From contig NC_133532.1 of the NCBI RefSeq assembly GCF_048544455.1, positions 87,003,156-87,067,155 of the forward strand: a DNA stretch of 64,000 nt. The letters run 5' to 3'. The DNA comes from Silene latifolia (taxonomy: Eukaryota > Streptophyta > Magnoliopsida > Caryophyllales > Caryophyllaceae). The notes under the pieces are model-generated. The model had not been told where the DNA came from and made no database searches. It saw nothing but the letters and a program-made list of their open reading frames with translations. This document shows, piece by piece, positions 1 to 10,640 of the stretch. How positions within the stretch are numbered: position 1 is the first letter of the stretch; each line of letters opens with the position of its first letter. A program made the position numbers and the translations under genes.

Positions 1-166
1 CCTCACTTCTCTCAAACATGACAATTATCTTGATCAAAGTAAATAAAATAAATCCAAAGATGACAAAAATGCAATACAAGAATTGAAATGCGAGTTAGGG
101 AGTCAGAAATATTTACAAATGGTGGTTTAGGGAGGACTCCACCAAACTCTCATTCTTGATGAGATG

Positions 167-2962
167 TCAAGGGGGCATGTTCAAGGTGTTGTTGATGTTG
201 CTCAACACCTTGAAAAAGTAATCAAAAGCTTGTTCATTATCATGGTAGAGGTCTTCAATAGTCCTTTGCCCTTGTTGTTGATCTTGATCGATGGCATTAC
301 CAATGTAGGGATTAAAAATCCCTTCAAATTCGTCGTCCCAAAGACCACAAACTTCATTAAGTTGATCATTGAAAATTTCTTGATTTGATGGAGACAATTC
401 TCCCAATTTCTTCTCTTGGCCAATGAGGTCATCCTCTTCTTCTTTGCTTGATTTTGATGAGCTTTGCAAGCTCTCCTTGTCACAATTCACTTGCTTTTTG
501 AATGGAGCTTCTTCAATTTTCTTCTTCCATTGGAGTTCCGATTTCTTCCTCTCATCCTTTCGGCTATAATGATCAATCATGAAACACGGTTCATGCAAAT
601 GAGGAGCTCTCATAGTCTTGTCAAGATTAAAGGTTATGCTTTCATCTCCCTCTTCTAGAGTGAGCTCACCATATTTCACATCAATCACCGCACCCGCGGT
701 GTGTAGGAAAGGTCTTCCTAGAATGATCGGAATGTTGGAATCTTCCTCCATATCAACAATGACAAAGTCCACCGGGATGAAAAACTTCCCAATTCGCACG
801 GGGACATCTTCCCATATCCCTAATGGTGTCTTCGTCGATCTATCGGCCATTTGGAGCGTGATATTGGTGCATTTAAGCTCTCCCATCCCTAACCTTTTAC
901 TCACCGAGTACGGCATGACACTCACACTAGCCCCTAGATCACATAAGGCTTTGTTGATCGTTGTGTCGCCAATGGTACACGGTATTGAGAAGCTTCCCGG
1001 ATCTTTTAGTTTTGGAGGTGAACTCCCTTGAAGTATTGCACTACTCACCTTAGTGAAGGCGATAGTCTCAAGTTTCCGGATTGACTTCTTCTTTGTGAGG
1101 ATATCTTTCATGTATTTTGCATAGGCCGGCACGTGATTGATTAATTCCGTGAAAGGAATCGAGACTTCCAAATTCTTCACAATTTCCATAAACTTCCCAA
1201 GTTGATCATCAAATTTGGGCTTGGCTTGACGACTTGGAAAAGGAAGTCTAATCACAACGGGCTCCTTCTCCTTGACTTTGTCTTCATCTTTCTTTGAACT
1301 TCCTTCTCTTGATGATTCTCCATCTTTGGAGTTTTGCACAATTTCTTCCTTATCACTAGCTTCCACAACTTCATCCTCAACTTGCTTCTTCGGTGCTTCA
1401 TACCTTGTACCACTTCTCAAGTGAATGGCACTAACCGTTTCATGTCTTGGGGGATTACTTTGAGGTGGTAATTGCCCCTTTTGTCTTTGTGAGCTTGAAG
1501 ATGCTAGTTGAGTCAATTGGGTTTCCAACATCTTGGTGTGAGCTAGGATGTTGTTGATGGTGGTTTCCTTTGCTTGGCTATCTTTTTGCATTTGAGTGGA
1601 AAACTCTTGTTGATTCTTTTGCATTTGGAGGACCGCTTTTTGGACATCAAAACCTTGGTCATTTTGGTGATTGTATGGATTTTGATTTTGGTAACCTTGA
1701 TTTTGATTGTAAAAGGGTCTTTGATTTTGGTTTCTCATGGGTGGTGGAGTGTATGTTGTTTGAGGGTTTTGAACATTTTGGCTTTTGTATGAGAGATTTG
1801 GATGGAATTTGGTATTCTCATTGTAATAATTTGAATAAGGGGTACCACTCTTGTATGCTTGGAAAGCATTCACTTGTTCATTTGTTCCCCTACATTCACT
1901 TTGGTCATGTCCCAAAGTTCCACAATTCTCACATATCCCACTTGGGATTGATGAGGATGCCGTCATGGCATTAACATGATGCTTTGGTGATTTTGAGACT
2001 TCTTCAAGTCTAGCCATAGCTTTTTCAAACTTCAAATTGATTGTGTCAATGTGAGCACTAAGTTGAGCACCCAATTGTGTAACGGAGTCCACTTCATGCT
2101 TTCCTCCTCTAGTAGCCTTGCGAGGTCTACTATATTATGAATTATGGACCGCCATTTCCTCAATCTTGTTCCATGTTTGATTGTCATCAACTTCGGTGAA
2201 CATTCCATTCGATCCCATGTTGAGAATGTTCCTTGAATCTTCATATAAACCATTCCAAAATTGTTGTACCAAGAACCATTCGCTAAGTCCATGGTGAGGA
2301 CATGAGCGACAAATTCCTTTGAACCGCTCCCTAGCTTCATACAAAGATTCTTCATCCCTTTGCTTAAAACCCGTAATTTGAGCTCTTAGCATGTTAGTCT
2401 TTTCCGGTGGGTAGAATTTTTTGTAGAAAGCTAGAGCCAATTTCTTCCAAGAATCAATTCCGAGAGTGGCCTTATCAAGGCCTTTCAACCATTGTTTCAT
2501 GGTGCCAATTAGAGAAAAAGGAAATAAGACCCATCGAATTTGGTCTTGAGTTACACCGGTTTGAGAAATCGCATCACAATAGTCGCAAAAGGTTTCCATA
2601 TGAGAATGAGGGTCTTCACTAGGCATCCCCCCAAATTGGCTCCTTTCGACTAATTGGATAAAGGCGGATTTGGCAATAAAATTTCCGGTTAGATGTTGTG
2701 GTGTAGGAGTACCATTGGGTAGGTTCTCCTCGGTGGGTACGGAGTGTGATGAAAACTTAGGCATTGTAGGTTGATTTTGTGGGGTATTGTGTAATGGGTT
2801 CTCCTCTCCTTCTATTGCGAAAGGGTTGATGAACTCAATAGTTGGTTGAATAACTTCACTAATACCTCTCAAATTCCTCCTAGCAAGTCTCCTATTGTTT
2901 GTTAAGGTTCTTTCAATTTCACGATCAAAAGGTAACAAGTCACCTTGTGATCTTCTAGACAT
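167..2962 (-). pseudogene. gag-protease polyprotein, Athila-like copy A, one nonsense codon
   Basis: One reading frame runs from ATG at 2962-2960 to TGA at 169-167, broken only by TAA at 2137-2135. Copy B has CAA at that place, so this is a C-to-T change. The N-terminal third matches the retrotransposon gag (capsid) domain, with the plant pattern of WLKGL, FYKKFYPPEKT and an R-rich helix. A CCHC zinc knuckle (CENCGTLGHDQSEC) lies at about 1892-1933. A Gln/Asn-rich linker follows, then an aspartic protease whose active site reads DLGAS near 930-943, with the Athila-typical L in place of S or T, and ILGRPFLHTAG downstream. Gag would package RNA and the protease would mature the particle. No RT or integrase follows in the visible part. 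The C-terminal tail is charged and low-complexity. Confidence 0.85.
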
Positions 2963-3081
2963 GCAAAATATCAAACAACTTGAAAACAATTAGAACAAAC
3001 CTTGAGGAGTTTTACTTCCCCAAGGCAAAGAAAAAACACAACTAATAACAATGTAAAGAAATCTAAATCAAGCTAACACCG

Positions 3082-3099
3082 TCCCCGGCAACGGCGCCA
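3082..3099 (-). promoter_or_regulatory. Primer binding site for tRNA-Asp (copy A)
   Basis: On the minus strand this reads TGGCGCCGTTGCCGGGGA, an exact complement of the 3' end of plant tRNA-Asp, CCA included. It starts four bases inside the LTR edge at 3104. Athila and Tat elements are known to use tRNA-Asp, which supports the classification. Confidence 0.9.
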
Positions 3100-3573
3100 T
3101 TTTTGATCGGGTCCGTTTCGTGTTCACAAATAGATGTGGTCGTTGGGTCACGGTCGAATCAAAACACAATTTATAACTTCACAAAACAACTCTACAATTA
3201 GTAAAGAGGCAAGTAAAGGTCGGATCCCAAGGGACGGGAATTGAGATGAGATTTCTATTGAAACTAGTGGTGTCTTAGGGGTGTCACAATTTGGGTTGAT
3301 GTAGAAGGTCACTAACTAAAATAGCAATGAAAATAAACTAGCAAGATGAATTAAAAGGGGTGTAAACAATTGATTAAAAAGCATTAGGGTGTCATGGGAT
3401 CATAGGGGAATCATGGGAATTGATCATACAAACATGTTCTCAAATTATAAGCAAGCAATTATTGTTGTGATGGATTGAGTTGGGTTATATCTTACAATCC
3501 CAGGAAAGTTTGGGTCCCGGAGCCGAATCGATTAGATTGTACAACACCTACAAGTCGACTTAGTCTTCCCTAC

Positions 3574-3812
3574 TAATGAGGAATATGCGATACGATATTA
3601 TACGATATTGTAAATTATTGACCATATCTTCAGTTTAGGGTATATATGTTTTTGGTTATTCAGTTGCCTTATATTAGGAGATTTGTTAGCATGATGTTAC
3701 CTAATTTAGTGGTACAATATTTGTATATAAGTTGGCATATTGTACGTTGCTTTCATTCATTCAATAACAATAATCTTCTTCACAATTTAGTTTCCTGTCT
3801 TTCTTTTCTTCA
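3574..3812 (+). repeat. 5' LTR of copia 1
   Basis: 239 bp, starting TAATGAGG and ending TTCTTCA. A TATA-like TATATAAG lies at 3724-3731. The start is fixed by the CCTAC duplication and by the polypurine tract before the 3' copy, so the terminus is TA rather than the usual TG. Confidence 0.9.
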
Positions 3813-3825
3813 TGGCATCAAGAGC
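3813..3825 (+). promoter_or_regulatory. Variant primer binding site of copia 1
   Basis: TGGCATCAAGAGC begins directly at the LTR edge. The usual initiator tRNA-Met site is TGGTATCAGAGC; here one base differs and one A is added. Confidence 0.75.
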
Positions 3826-3867
3826 AATTTTTTGATCCTGGTGAAATTTTCTTCAATAATTTTCACA

Positions 3868-4945
3868 ATGACGAAAGACGGAAATTCCAAAAACGATTCC
3901 AAAAACGAAAGCAACACAATTGCCCCAACATCACCATTATTTTTGCATCCGAGTGAAAATACAAATCTCCATTTAACTACTATCAAATTCAATGGCAACA
4001 ATTATGAATTATGGGCGGATGCAGTCCGTAATGGACTTGATGCTAAAAATAAATTGGCTTTTGTGGAAGGCACAATAAACAAACCAATTCTCAAAGAAGG
4101 TGCGGCAGAGACCATGGAATCCGTCGCTTGGAGGCGATAATGCCATGGTAAAAGCTTGGTTACGGAATGTGATTGAAGAAGAACTCCAGCCTAGTATCAC
4201 TTTTTCCGGGACTGTTCCGGAGATTTGGAAGGAGTTAAGAGAACGCTTTGCCAGTGGAAATGCACCACGAGTCCATCAATTAAAGGGAGACCTCATTGAT
4301 TGCAAACAAGCCAAGAATCAGTCTGTGGTCAATTATTATACTCAATTGAAGGCGATTTGGGACGAATTGGCTAGTTACTCGAAGGTTCCCACTTGCACTT
4401 GTGGAGCCGCTGCAGCTATGAATAAGGAACGTGAGGAAGAAAAGGTACACCAATTTTTAATGGGACTCGATAGTAGTCTCTATGGGAATTTAAGAACCCA
4501 TTTACTTATGGAGGACGAGGTGACCTCCTTGAGCAGGGCATATGCCCTTGTTTTAAGAGAAGAACGCCATCGAGCAGTTACAAAAGAGAAAGAAGAAGCT
4601 GTCGAGGCTGCCATGGCTAGCAAGGTCGTGGATACCAGTATGCGTAGTAGGTCGGATGCAGCGACTGGAGAGCAAGATGAACAGAGCAAGATCTTTTATT
4701 GCGGTTACTGCACTAAACCCTGGCATACAGAGGATCGTTGCTGGCATAAACCAGGTAATGGTCGAGGAAGAGGTCGCGGTCGACGCGGCAGAGGTCGTGG
4801 CAGCCGTGGAAATTACCAGCGAGCCAATGCAACTAACGTTGATGAGGAAGACACAAGCAAGCAGGACCTCTCGGTGGAAGAATTGACACAGCTACGAGCT
4901 CTTTTGAGAAATCCTGGTGAAAATAGTTCTAAAAATTCAGGTATA
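3868..4945 (+). pseudogene. copia 1 gag
   Basis: ATG at 3868 opens a frame with the copia gag N-terminal signature (KFNGNNYELWADAV), followed by a helical UBN2-type capsid region. A one-base shift near 4138 (after ESVAWRR) moves the frame; the continuation runs on as one product into protease. A CCHC knuckle (CGYCTKPWHTEDRC) lies at about 4698-4740, followed by an Arg/Gly-rich stretch near 4760-4815 typical of nucleocapsid RNA binding. Gag would form the particle and bind RNA. The frameshift makes this copy defective, yet the remaining residues look well kept, in line with recent insertion. Confidence 0.85.
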
Positions 4946-6240
4946 AATATTAATGATGTTAGTTGGTTACTCGATAGTGGTGCCTCGCACCACATGACAG
5001 GAAGAAGAGAGGTACTACGAAATATCCACAGCCGGAAACAGTCCACGGTGGGACTTCCTGATGGTTCTACTATCATTGCTCATGAGCACGGCAGTGTCGT
5101 CATCAACAAAAATTTCATTTTGAAAGATGTCCTTTTAGTCCCGTCTTTAAAATGCGACCTTATTTCCGTTCAACAATTAATTAAAGAGAATAATTGTACA
5201 GTGACTTTTTATAACGACCATTGTGTGATACAGGACCAATCTACGAGGATGAAGATTGGACGAGGTGAGCATATTGACGGGGTCTATTATTTGAAGACGG
5301 AGAAGGAAATGGCAGCCCGGGTAGATACTCATAGAGATGTTCGACTTTGGCATAGACGGCTCGGGCATCCATCAAATAGTATTTTACCTCTTTTCTCGAA
5401 CTTAGTTGGTTTTAATATGTTTTGGGACTCGAATAATGTTTGTGATCCATGTTGTCGTGCTAAACAAACCCGTTTGGTTTTTAAGTTGAATAATAAACGT
5501 AGTGCTGATTTGTTTAATCTTATACACTTTGTGATATTTGGGGCGGATACCGGACCAAAGTTTGACAGAGCCCAATTTTTCCTTACCATTGTTGATGATA
5601 AAAGTAGGGCTGTGTGGGTATACCTTATGAAAGATCGGGGCGAAGTGAATGAGTTGATGATTAACTTTTGCAAGATGGTTAAAACCCAATTTGAAAAACA
5701 CGTTAAGATAGTTCAGAGTGACAATGGCACTGAATTTCTTTCGGGACCATTAAAATCATATTATAAAGAAGAAGGAATTGTTTTTCAAACTAGTAATGTC
5801 GATACCCCGCAACAAAATGGGAGAGTGGAGCGAAAACATAGACATATCCTAGAGAAGGCACGGGCCTTGATGTTTCAAGCAAATTTGCCAATAAAATTTT
5901 GGGGTGAGTGTGTGTTAACGGCCGCTTATTTAATAAATAGAACACCAACAAGGGTGTTAGATGGTCGTACACCGTATGAGATTTTACATGGTACACCACC
6001 GTCACTTGATCATGTTCGTGTCCTAGGTAGTCTATGCTATGTTCATAATAAAGACAAGCCACGAGACAAATTTATCGAAAGGGAAAACGATGTATCTTTA
6101 TTGGGTACCCACATAGCAAGAAAGGATGGAAGGTCTACGATCTTAAAAAATGTCGAATTTTTGAGTCACGTGATGTCGTTTTTTATGAGCATATTTATCC
6201 TTTTGCGGAAATAACAGAACAACATGACAAATTTGAACCA
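4946..6240 (+). pseudogene. copia 1 protease and integrase
   Basis: The protease active site is WLLDSGASHHMTG (DSG at 4973-4981). The GAG-pre-integrase zinc region HRRLGHPSNS...CDPCC lies at about 5350-5455. The integrase core keeps the second Asp (SDNGTEF, about 5718) and the Glu (GRVERK, about 5820). The first catalytic Asp is odd: the open frame reads HFVIFGAD, but a shifted frame near 5528 reads DIWGR, so a pair of compensating indels has scrambled this short stretch. Another shift near 6090 sends the frame to a stop at 6214, while the true continuation (KKGWKVYDL type) is in another frame. The product would mature Gag-Pol and join cDNA to the chromosome; here it cannot be whole. Confidence 0.85.
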
Positions 6241-8282
6241 ACCTCTAGCACATCCAATAACCACATGGAAGATTTCTTTATTGAAGAAGTCCAACCCATT
6301 AAGAATACCATGACCGAAATTAGACAAAACAATGCCGCCCATAGTCCAACAACACCCAATACCAGTTCCTTGGATCAACCCAATACGAATAACACTCGAT
6401 CAACAACAACATGTCCAGTTGAATCACCCAATACGAATAACACTCGATCGAGCAACAACATATTCAAATCCAATATTCGAGATACAGGGGAAAGGCAAGG
6501 TGTTGAAGGGCGAGAAGGAGAAGACAATAATACAAAGAGAAATGAACCCATGGGCAGAGGAGCTAGAGAAAAATTTGAGCCATTGTGGAAGAAAGATTAT
6601 TACTGCAAATCTACTCGAGTTATAGACCCCACTTCATCAATTGCTCACACCACCCGTCATCTTCCTCAAAGAAAGGTACTCGTTACCCTATGGCCAATTT
6701 TGTCACTTCCAATTATTTTTCTAACAATTACAGGAGTTTTATGGCGAAGATAAATGAAATTGTTGAACCGGAAAACTATGCTGAAGCATCTCAAAAGGCC
6801 GAATGGAGAACTGCTATGATGCAAGAATTCGAAGCACTTGAGAAAAATGGTACCTGGTCCATTGTTGATCTTCCTCGAGGCAAGCGTGCAATTGGTTGTA
6901 GATGGGTGTATAAAGTCAAATATAAGGCAGATGGAAGTGTCGAGAGATACAAAGCACGCCTAGTAGCTCAGGGATACACACAGGTAGAGGGAGTCGACTA
7001 TCACGAAACCTTCGCTCCCGTTGCAAAGATGACAAGTGTTCGATGTTTGCTCGCAGTGGCGGTGGCAAAAGGATGGTCTATTTCTCAACTAGATGTAAAT
7101 AATGCGTTTCTCCATGGGGACTTACATGAGGAAGTTTTTATGAGAATGCCACCTGGTTTTCATAAGGCGGCACAAACTAAGGTGTGCAAATTGAAGAAAT
7201 CCATATATGGCTTGAAGCAGCTTCGAGAAACCGGTTCGAGAAATTGACAAATTCGCTAACAAGGTACGGCTTTGAACAATCACCGCGGATTATTCATTAT
7301 TTACTTATAACAAAGATGGCATTTTCCTTGGTGTGTTAGTATACGTCGACGACATGATAGTTGTAAGTGACAATGAAAAGGAAAGCACCCGACTGAAGTT
7401 GTTTCTTGATCAGAAATTTGGCATTAAAGACTTAGGAAGACTCAAATACTTCCTAGGCATCGAAGTAGCGAATGGCTCACAGGGCTGTTTCCTTAGTCGA
7501 GAAAATATGCACTTGATATTATCAAGGAAGCCGGACTGGAGGGTGCTAAACCGGTAGATACTCCGATTCAACCTCATCATAATTTGGCCCTAGCAGATGG
7601 TAGAATACTGAATGACCCGATTAAATATAGGAGAATTGTCGGGAAGTTAATTTATTTGACTATTACAAGACCCGACTTAATTTATGCAGTGCATATATTG
7701 AGCCAATTTGTCCACGCTCCGCGAGAAGAACATCTTGAGGCAGCTAAGAGGGTTGTTCGGTACATCAAGGGAGAACCAGGTAAAGGCATTGTGATTGCAA
7801 AGGACTGTGACCTCCGAATTAGGGGCTATTCCGACTCTGATCATGCTAAATGTCCCTTAACACGAAGGTCCATAACAGGGTACTATGTTTGTTTGGGTAG
7901 TTCTCCAATTTCATGGAAAGCGAAGAAACAGGTCACGGTTGCAAGATCGACGGCGGAAGCAGAATACAGAGCGCTAGCAGCTGTGACTAGTGAAGTTTTA
8001 TGGCTTAAGTCGTTTCTTAAGTCGTTGGGGATTAATCATACACAGTCTATGAAATTATTATGTGACAATGAAGCTGCAATGAAGATAGCAAAAAATCCAG
8101 TTTTTCATGATCGAACAAAACATATCGAGATTGATTTGCATTTCATTCGACACCACATTGTTCAAGGTGCAATTACGCTTTCCCATGTACGAAGCAAAGA
8201 GCAAGTTGCCGACCTATTTACTAAAGCTTGGCAGGAACGCTTTCCATTACCTTCAGTCCAAGTTGGGCATATGGTCCCCTAG
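6241..8282 (+). pseudogene. copia 1 reverse transcriptase and RNase H
   Basis: A low-complexity linker (about 6265-6640, with near-repeated NPIRITLDQ / NPIRITLDR text in one frame) precedes the RT. RT begins near 6740; it includes [32 protein letters not shown] and the active site YVDDM (about 7342-7356). The RNase H domain has SDSDHAKCPLTRRSITGY, ARSTAEAEYRALA and LLCDNEAAMKIAKNP and ends at 8282. Frameshifts lie near 6640, 7220, about 7300 and 7540. All catalytic motifs are still legible across the frames, so decay is by indels with few substitutions. Confidence 0.88.
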
Positions 8283-8291
8283 TGCTCCAAC

Positions 8292-8302
8292 TTGAGGGGG
8301 AG
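8292..8302 (+). promoter_or_regulatory. Polypurine tract of copia 1
   Basis: TTGAGGGGGAG directly precedes the 3' LTR and would prime plus-strand DNA synthesis. Confidence 0.85.
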
Positions 8303-8541
8303 TAATGAGGAATATGCGATACGATATTATACGATATTGTAAATTATTGACCATATCTTCAGTTTAGGGTATATATGTTTTTGGTTATTCAGTTGCCTTA
8401 TATTAGGAGATTTGTTAGCATGATGTTACCTAATTTAGTGGTACAATATTTGTATATAAGTTGGCATATTGTACGTTGCTTTCATTCATTCAATAACAAT
8501 AATCTTCTTCACAATTTAGTTTCCTGTCTTTCTTTTCTTCA
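8303..8541 (+). repeat. 3' LTR of copia 1
   Basis: 239 bp. I find no difference from the 5' LTR on reading both through. Followed by the target duplication CCTAC (8542-8546). Confidence 0.9.
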
Positions 8542-9164
8542 CCTACTCAACAACATGCATGGTCTAATGAGACTCGAGTTGGTTTATGTCTTACAAGTCT
8601 CATTGAAAAGATAGGTGATGGTGGTAAATGCAAGGATTCATAGTCTTAGCATTTCATCAAACATAACATGTGCATGAGTTGAGATCAAAACAAGCAAGCA
8701 AATAAAACATGAAAGCATATTAATTTAAGCATGAATCATTCCCCATGTTGGTTTCCCCTAATCACCCATTAACCCTAGCTAAGAGACTACTCACTCATCA
8801 TCATATTGAACATGCTAGCAAGGTTGTCAATCATACTAACAAAGTGAAACATGATGAACAAATAAAAGTAATTAGCAATAATTAAAAAGGGATTAAGAGA
8901 TTATACCTAGTAATGATTCCAATAACAAAGCAAAAATAATAGAAGTACTTGATGTTTGATTGAGAGGTTGTCAATCTCCCAATAATAACCCAAATAATCT
9001 TCAATTACCCAAAATAAAGGATGAACAAGAGAGAGATTAAAGAACTAAAACTTGGATTAAAACTTGATTAATACTTGATTACAATATTAAAGAGAGATTT
9101 GATTGATATTAACTACTATAATTATTGATAAGAAGAACATGCACCTCTAATTAGACTAATGGGG

Positions 9165-9172
9165 TATTTATA
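9165..9172 (-). promoter_or_regulatory. TATA box of copy A LTR
   Basis: TATAAATA on the minus strand, in the same context (TATAAATACCCCATTAGTC) as the LTRs of copy B. The dyad array lies about 150 to 310 bases upstream. Confidence 0.7.
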
Positions 9173-9317
9173 GTGAAAATTAGGGAGGATGCATTAGGGT
9201 TAACTAAGGGCTAAACTAGTAATTACACTTTTTAGATTGAGCAAGGAGGAGCCGGTATTTTTCGAAGGAAGGGCTTCTTTCTTTGTTGCTTGGAGAAGAG
9301 GAAATCGGCTGTGAAGG

Positions 9318-9484
9318 AATCCGTGCGGATTAGGGTCGGGACGGGCGGATTCTGGCGAAGGAACCCGAGCGGATTCGAGGGAATCCGGGCAGATTGTGGC
9401 GGTGCAATCCGAGCGTCTTTGGAAGAAACCGCTCGGATTGTGCTGTGAGGAGACGGACGGATTGGAGACAATCCGCTCGGATTG
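9318..9484 (-). repeat. Dyad-motif array in LTR of copy A
   Basis: About eight sites of the type ATCCG or GACG, two bases, CGGAT or CGTC lie in 167 bases, for example AATCCGTGCGGATT, AATCCGAGCGTCT, AGACGGACGGATT and AATCCGCTCGGATT. Spacing is irregular. The array is GC- and CpG-rich inside an AT-rich LTR and sits upstream of the TATA box. Confidence 0.75.
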
Positions 9485-9830
9485 TAGTTCAGCACAATTC
9501 CTTCTTCTTTTCTTCCCTTTTCTTCATAAATTCCTTGGGGATTTCCTAGGGGAATCAAGGATCCTTTCTCAACATTGCTCATCTACTATCATATGTACAA
9601 AGGCCTTCTAATCTTGTCTCTCCTTGATGCTTGGTCATTGGATTCGATCAATTTAGCCTCGTTTTGCCATGAAAATGCAAGATTCTTACTCCTTTCCTAC
9701 CAAGGGATCAAAATCTCAAAGAATATGCAAAACAAAGAACTAAAGATAATAAATGACCCAAATATGCACTAAAAAGCATGGGAACGAGGCTAATTCGGGG
9801 ACTAAATGTGCGCTAATTATGGTCACATCA

Positions 9831-10640
9831 ACAAGTTAATCAATTCCTTAAAATTGAACAATTAAATTGTGAGAGAGAAAATTGAAATCTTATTGTAATG
9901 GGATTAAATAAGATATATTTTAGTAATAAAAATGTTTTATTACTGAAATTGTTTATTGTTTGAGGAACAATAGAGATAAGAATGAATGGTTAGTTATAAT
10001 TACAAGATGTTGTGAATTATAATTAAATGACCTATTTTATTTATGTGATCAAGTATCACTAGTCAATTTGTTGTATGTAATTTAATTAATTTATAAAATG
10101 ATATTTATGTGATAAATATGCATTAAATTAATTAATAACATGTAACATACTACATGTAACATATTGTGTGACAAGTGACAAATTGACAAAATAAAACGGT
10201 AGTCCATTTTATATGATGGACCGAAATGGAGGGAGTATTAGTGGGTTATGGTTGTTTTAATTTATTTGATAAAATAGCTTGATGATGCCCACCTACAACT
10301 AGCCTTACACCTACTCTTACACATCTTACACAACCTACTATCTTGTGAAAAGAAAAAGCATAAAGGGAGATGCAATCCTTGGCATTTGATGCATGCTCCA
10401 ACCGTGCTCCCTCCTCTTATTAAGAGAATATTGTTCTCTTATCATTATTCTTACACATTACATGCAAAAACCTTATGCATTATTCACTCTACTCTTTAAT
10501 CTTTCTCTAAAAATATGAGAAGATTCAATCTAAATTGTTCATAAAGATTACTAATATTATTATTATAATATACGAGTATTAATAATCAATTTTAAGGTAG
10601 ACTACTAAAAAAATATCTAGCACGTATTATTTAGTAGTGA
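9831..10640 (+). repeat. 5' LTR of copia 2, middle part
   Basis: Aligns with 26801-27605 of the 3' LTR at high identity. Left edge is the Athila-like insertion; right edge is AGTGA (10636-10640) and the Tekay-type insertion. No gene. Confidence 0.88.

Larger units (their letters stand above)
3574..8541 (+). mobile_element. Ty1/copia retrotransposon (copia 1), complete but frameshifted
   Basis: A 4968-bp element with 239-bp LTRs that I read as identical base for base. CCTAC flanks both ends (3569-3573 and 8542-8546), and the empty site is confirmed by homologous LTRs of copy B. Domain order is gag, protease, integrase, RT, RNase H, as in Ty1/copia. Short LTRs and size suggest an Ale/Retrofit-like lineage, unproven. 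The coding region has at least five frameshifts despite the young LTRs. It lies in the LTR of Athila-like copy A. Confidence 0.92.
1..9830 (-). mobile_element. Athila-like LTR retrotransposon copy A (partial, interrupted)
   Basis: The visible part, in element order from right to left, is the 5' LTR (9830-8547 plus 3573-3104), a tRNA-Asp primer site and a gag-protease reading frame ending at 167. Everything after gag-protease lies beyond the left window edge. The LTR is split by a copia element. The right end abuts a copia LTR sequence; the five bases ACAAG (9831-9835) next to the LTR tip are the expected target duplication, because the uninterrupted copy near 26798 reads through the same site. 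Copy B at 32070-43117 is the same family and shows what is missing. Confidence 0.85.
3104..9830 (-). repeat. 5' LTR of Athila-like copy A, split by a copia insertion
   Basis: The LTR is 3104-3573 joined to 8547-9830, about 1754 bp once the copia element and one copy of CCTAC are removed. That fits the 1755-bp LTR of copy B. Ends are TGAT...ATCA. From its start at 9830 it carries a dyad array (9484-9318), a TATA box (9172-9165) and a U5 region with the conserved palindrome AAGTCGACTT. No gene is seen between 8547 and 9830. Confidence 0.85.

Noticed and set aside
3646-3865. Protein start MFLVIQLPYIRR in the copia 1 LTR
   Set aside because: It lies in the LTR and recurs at 8375; the gag start is the ATG at 3868 after the primer site.
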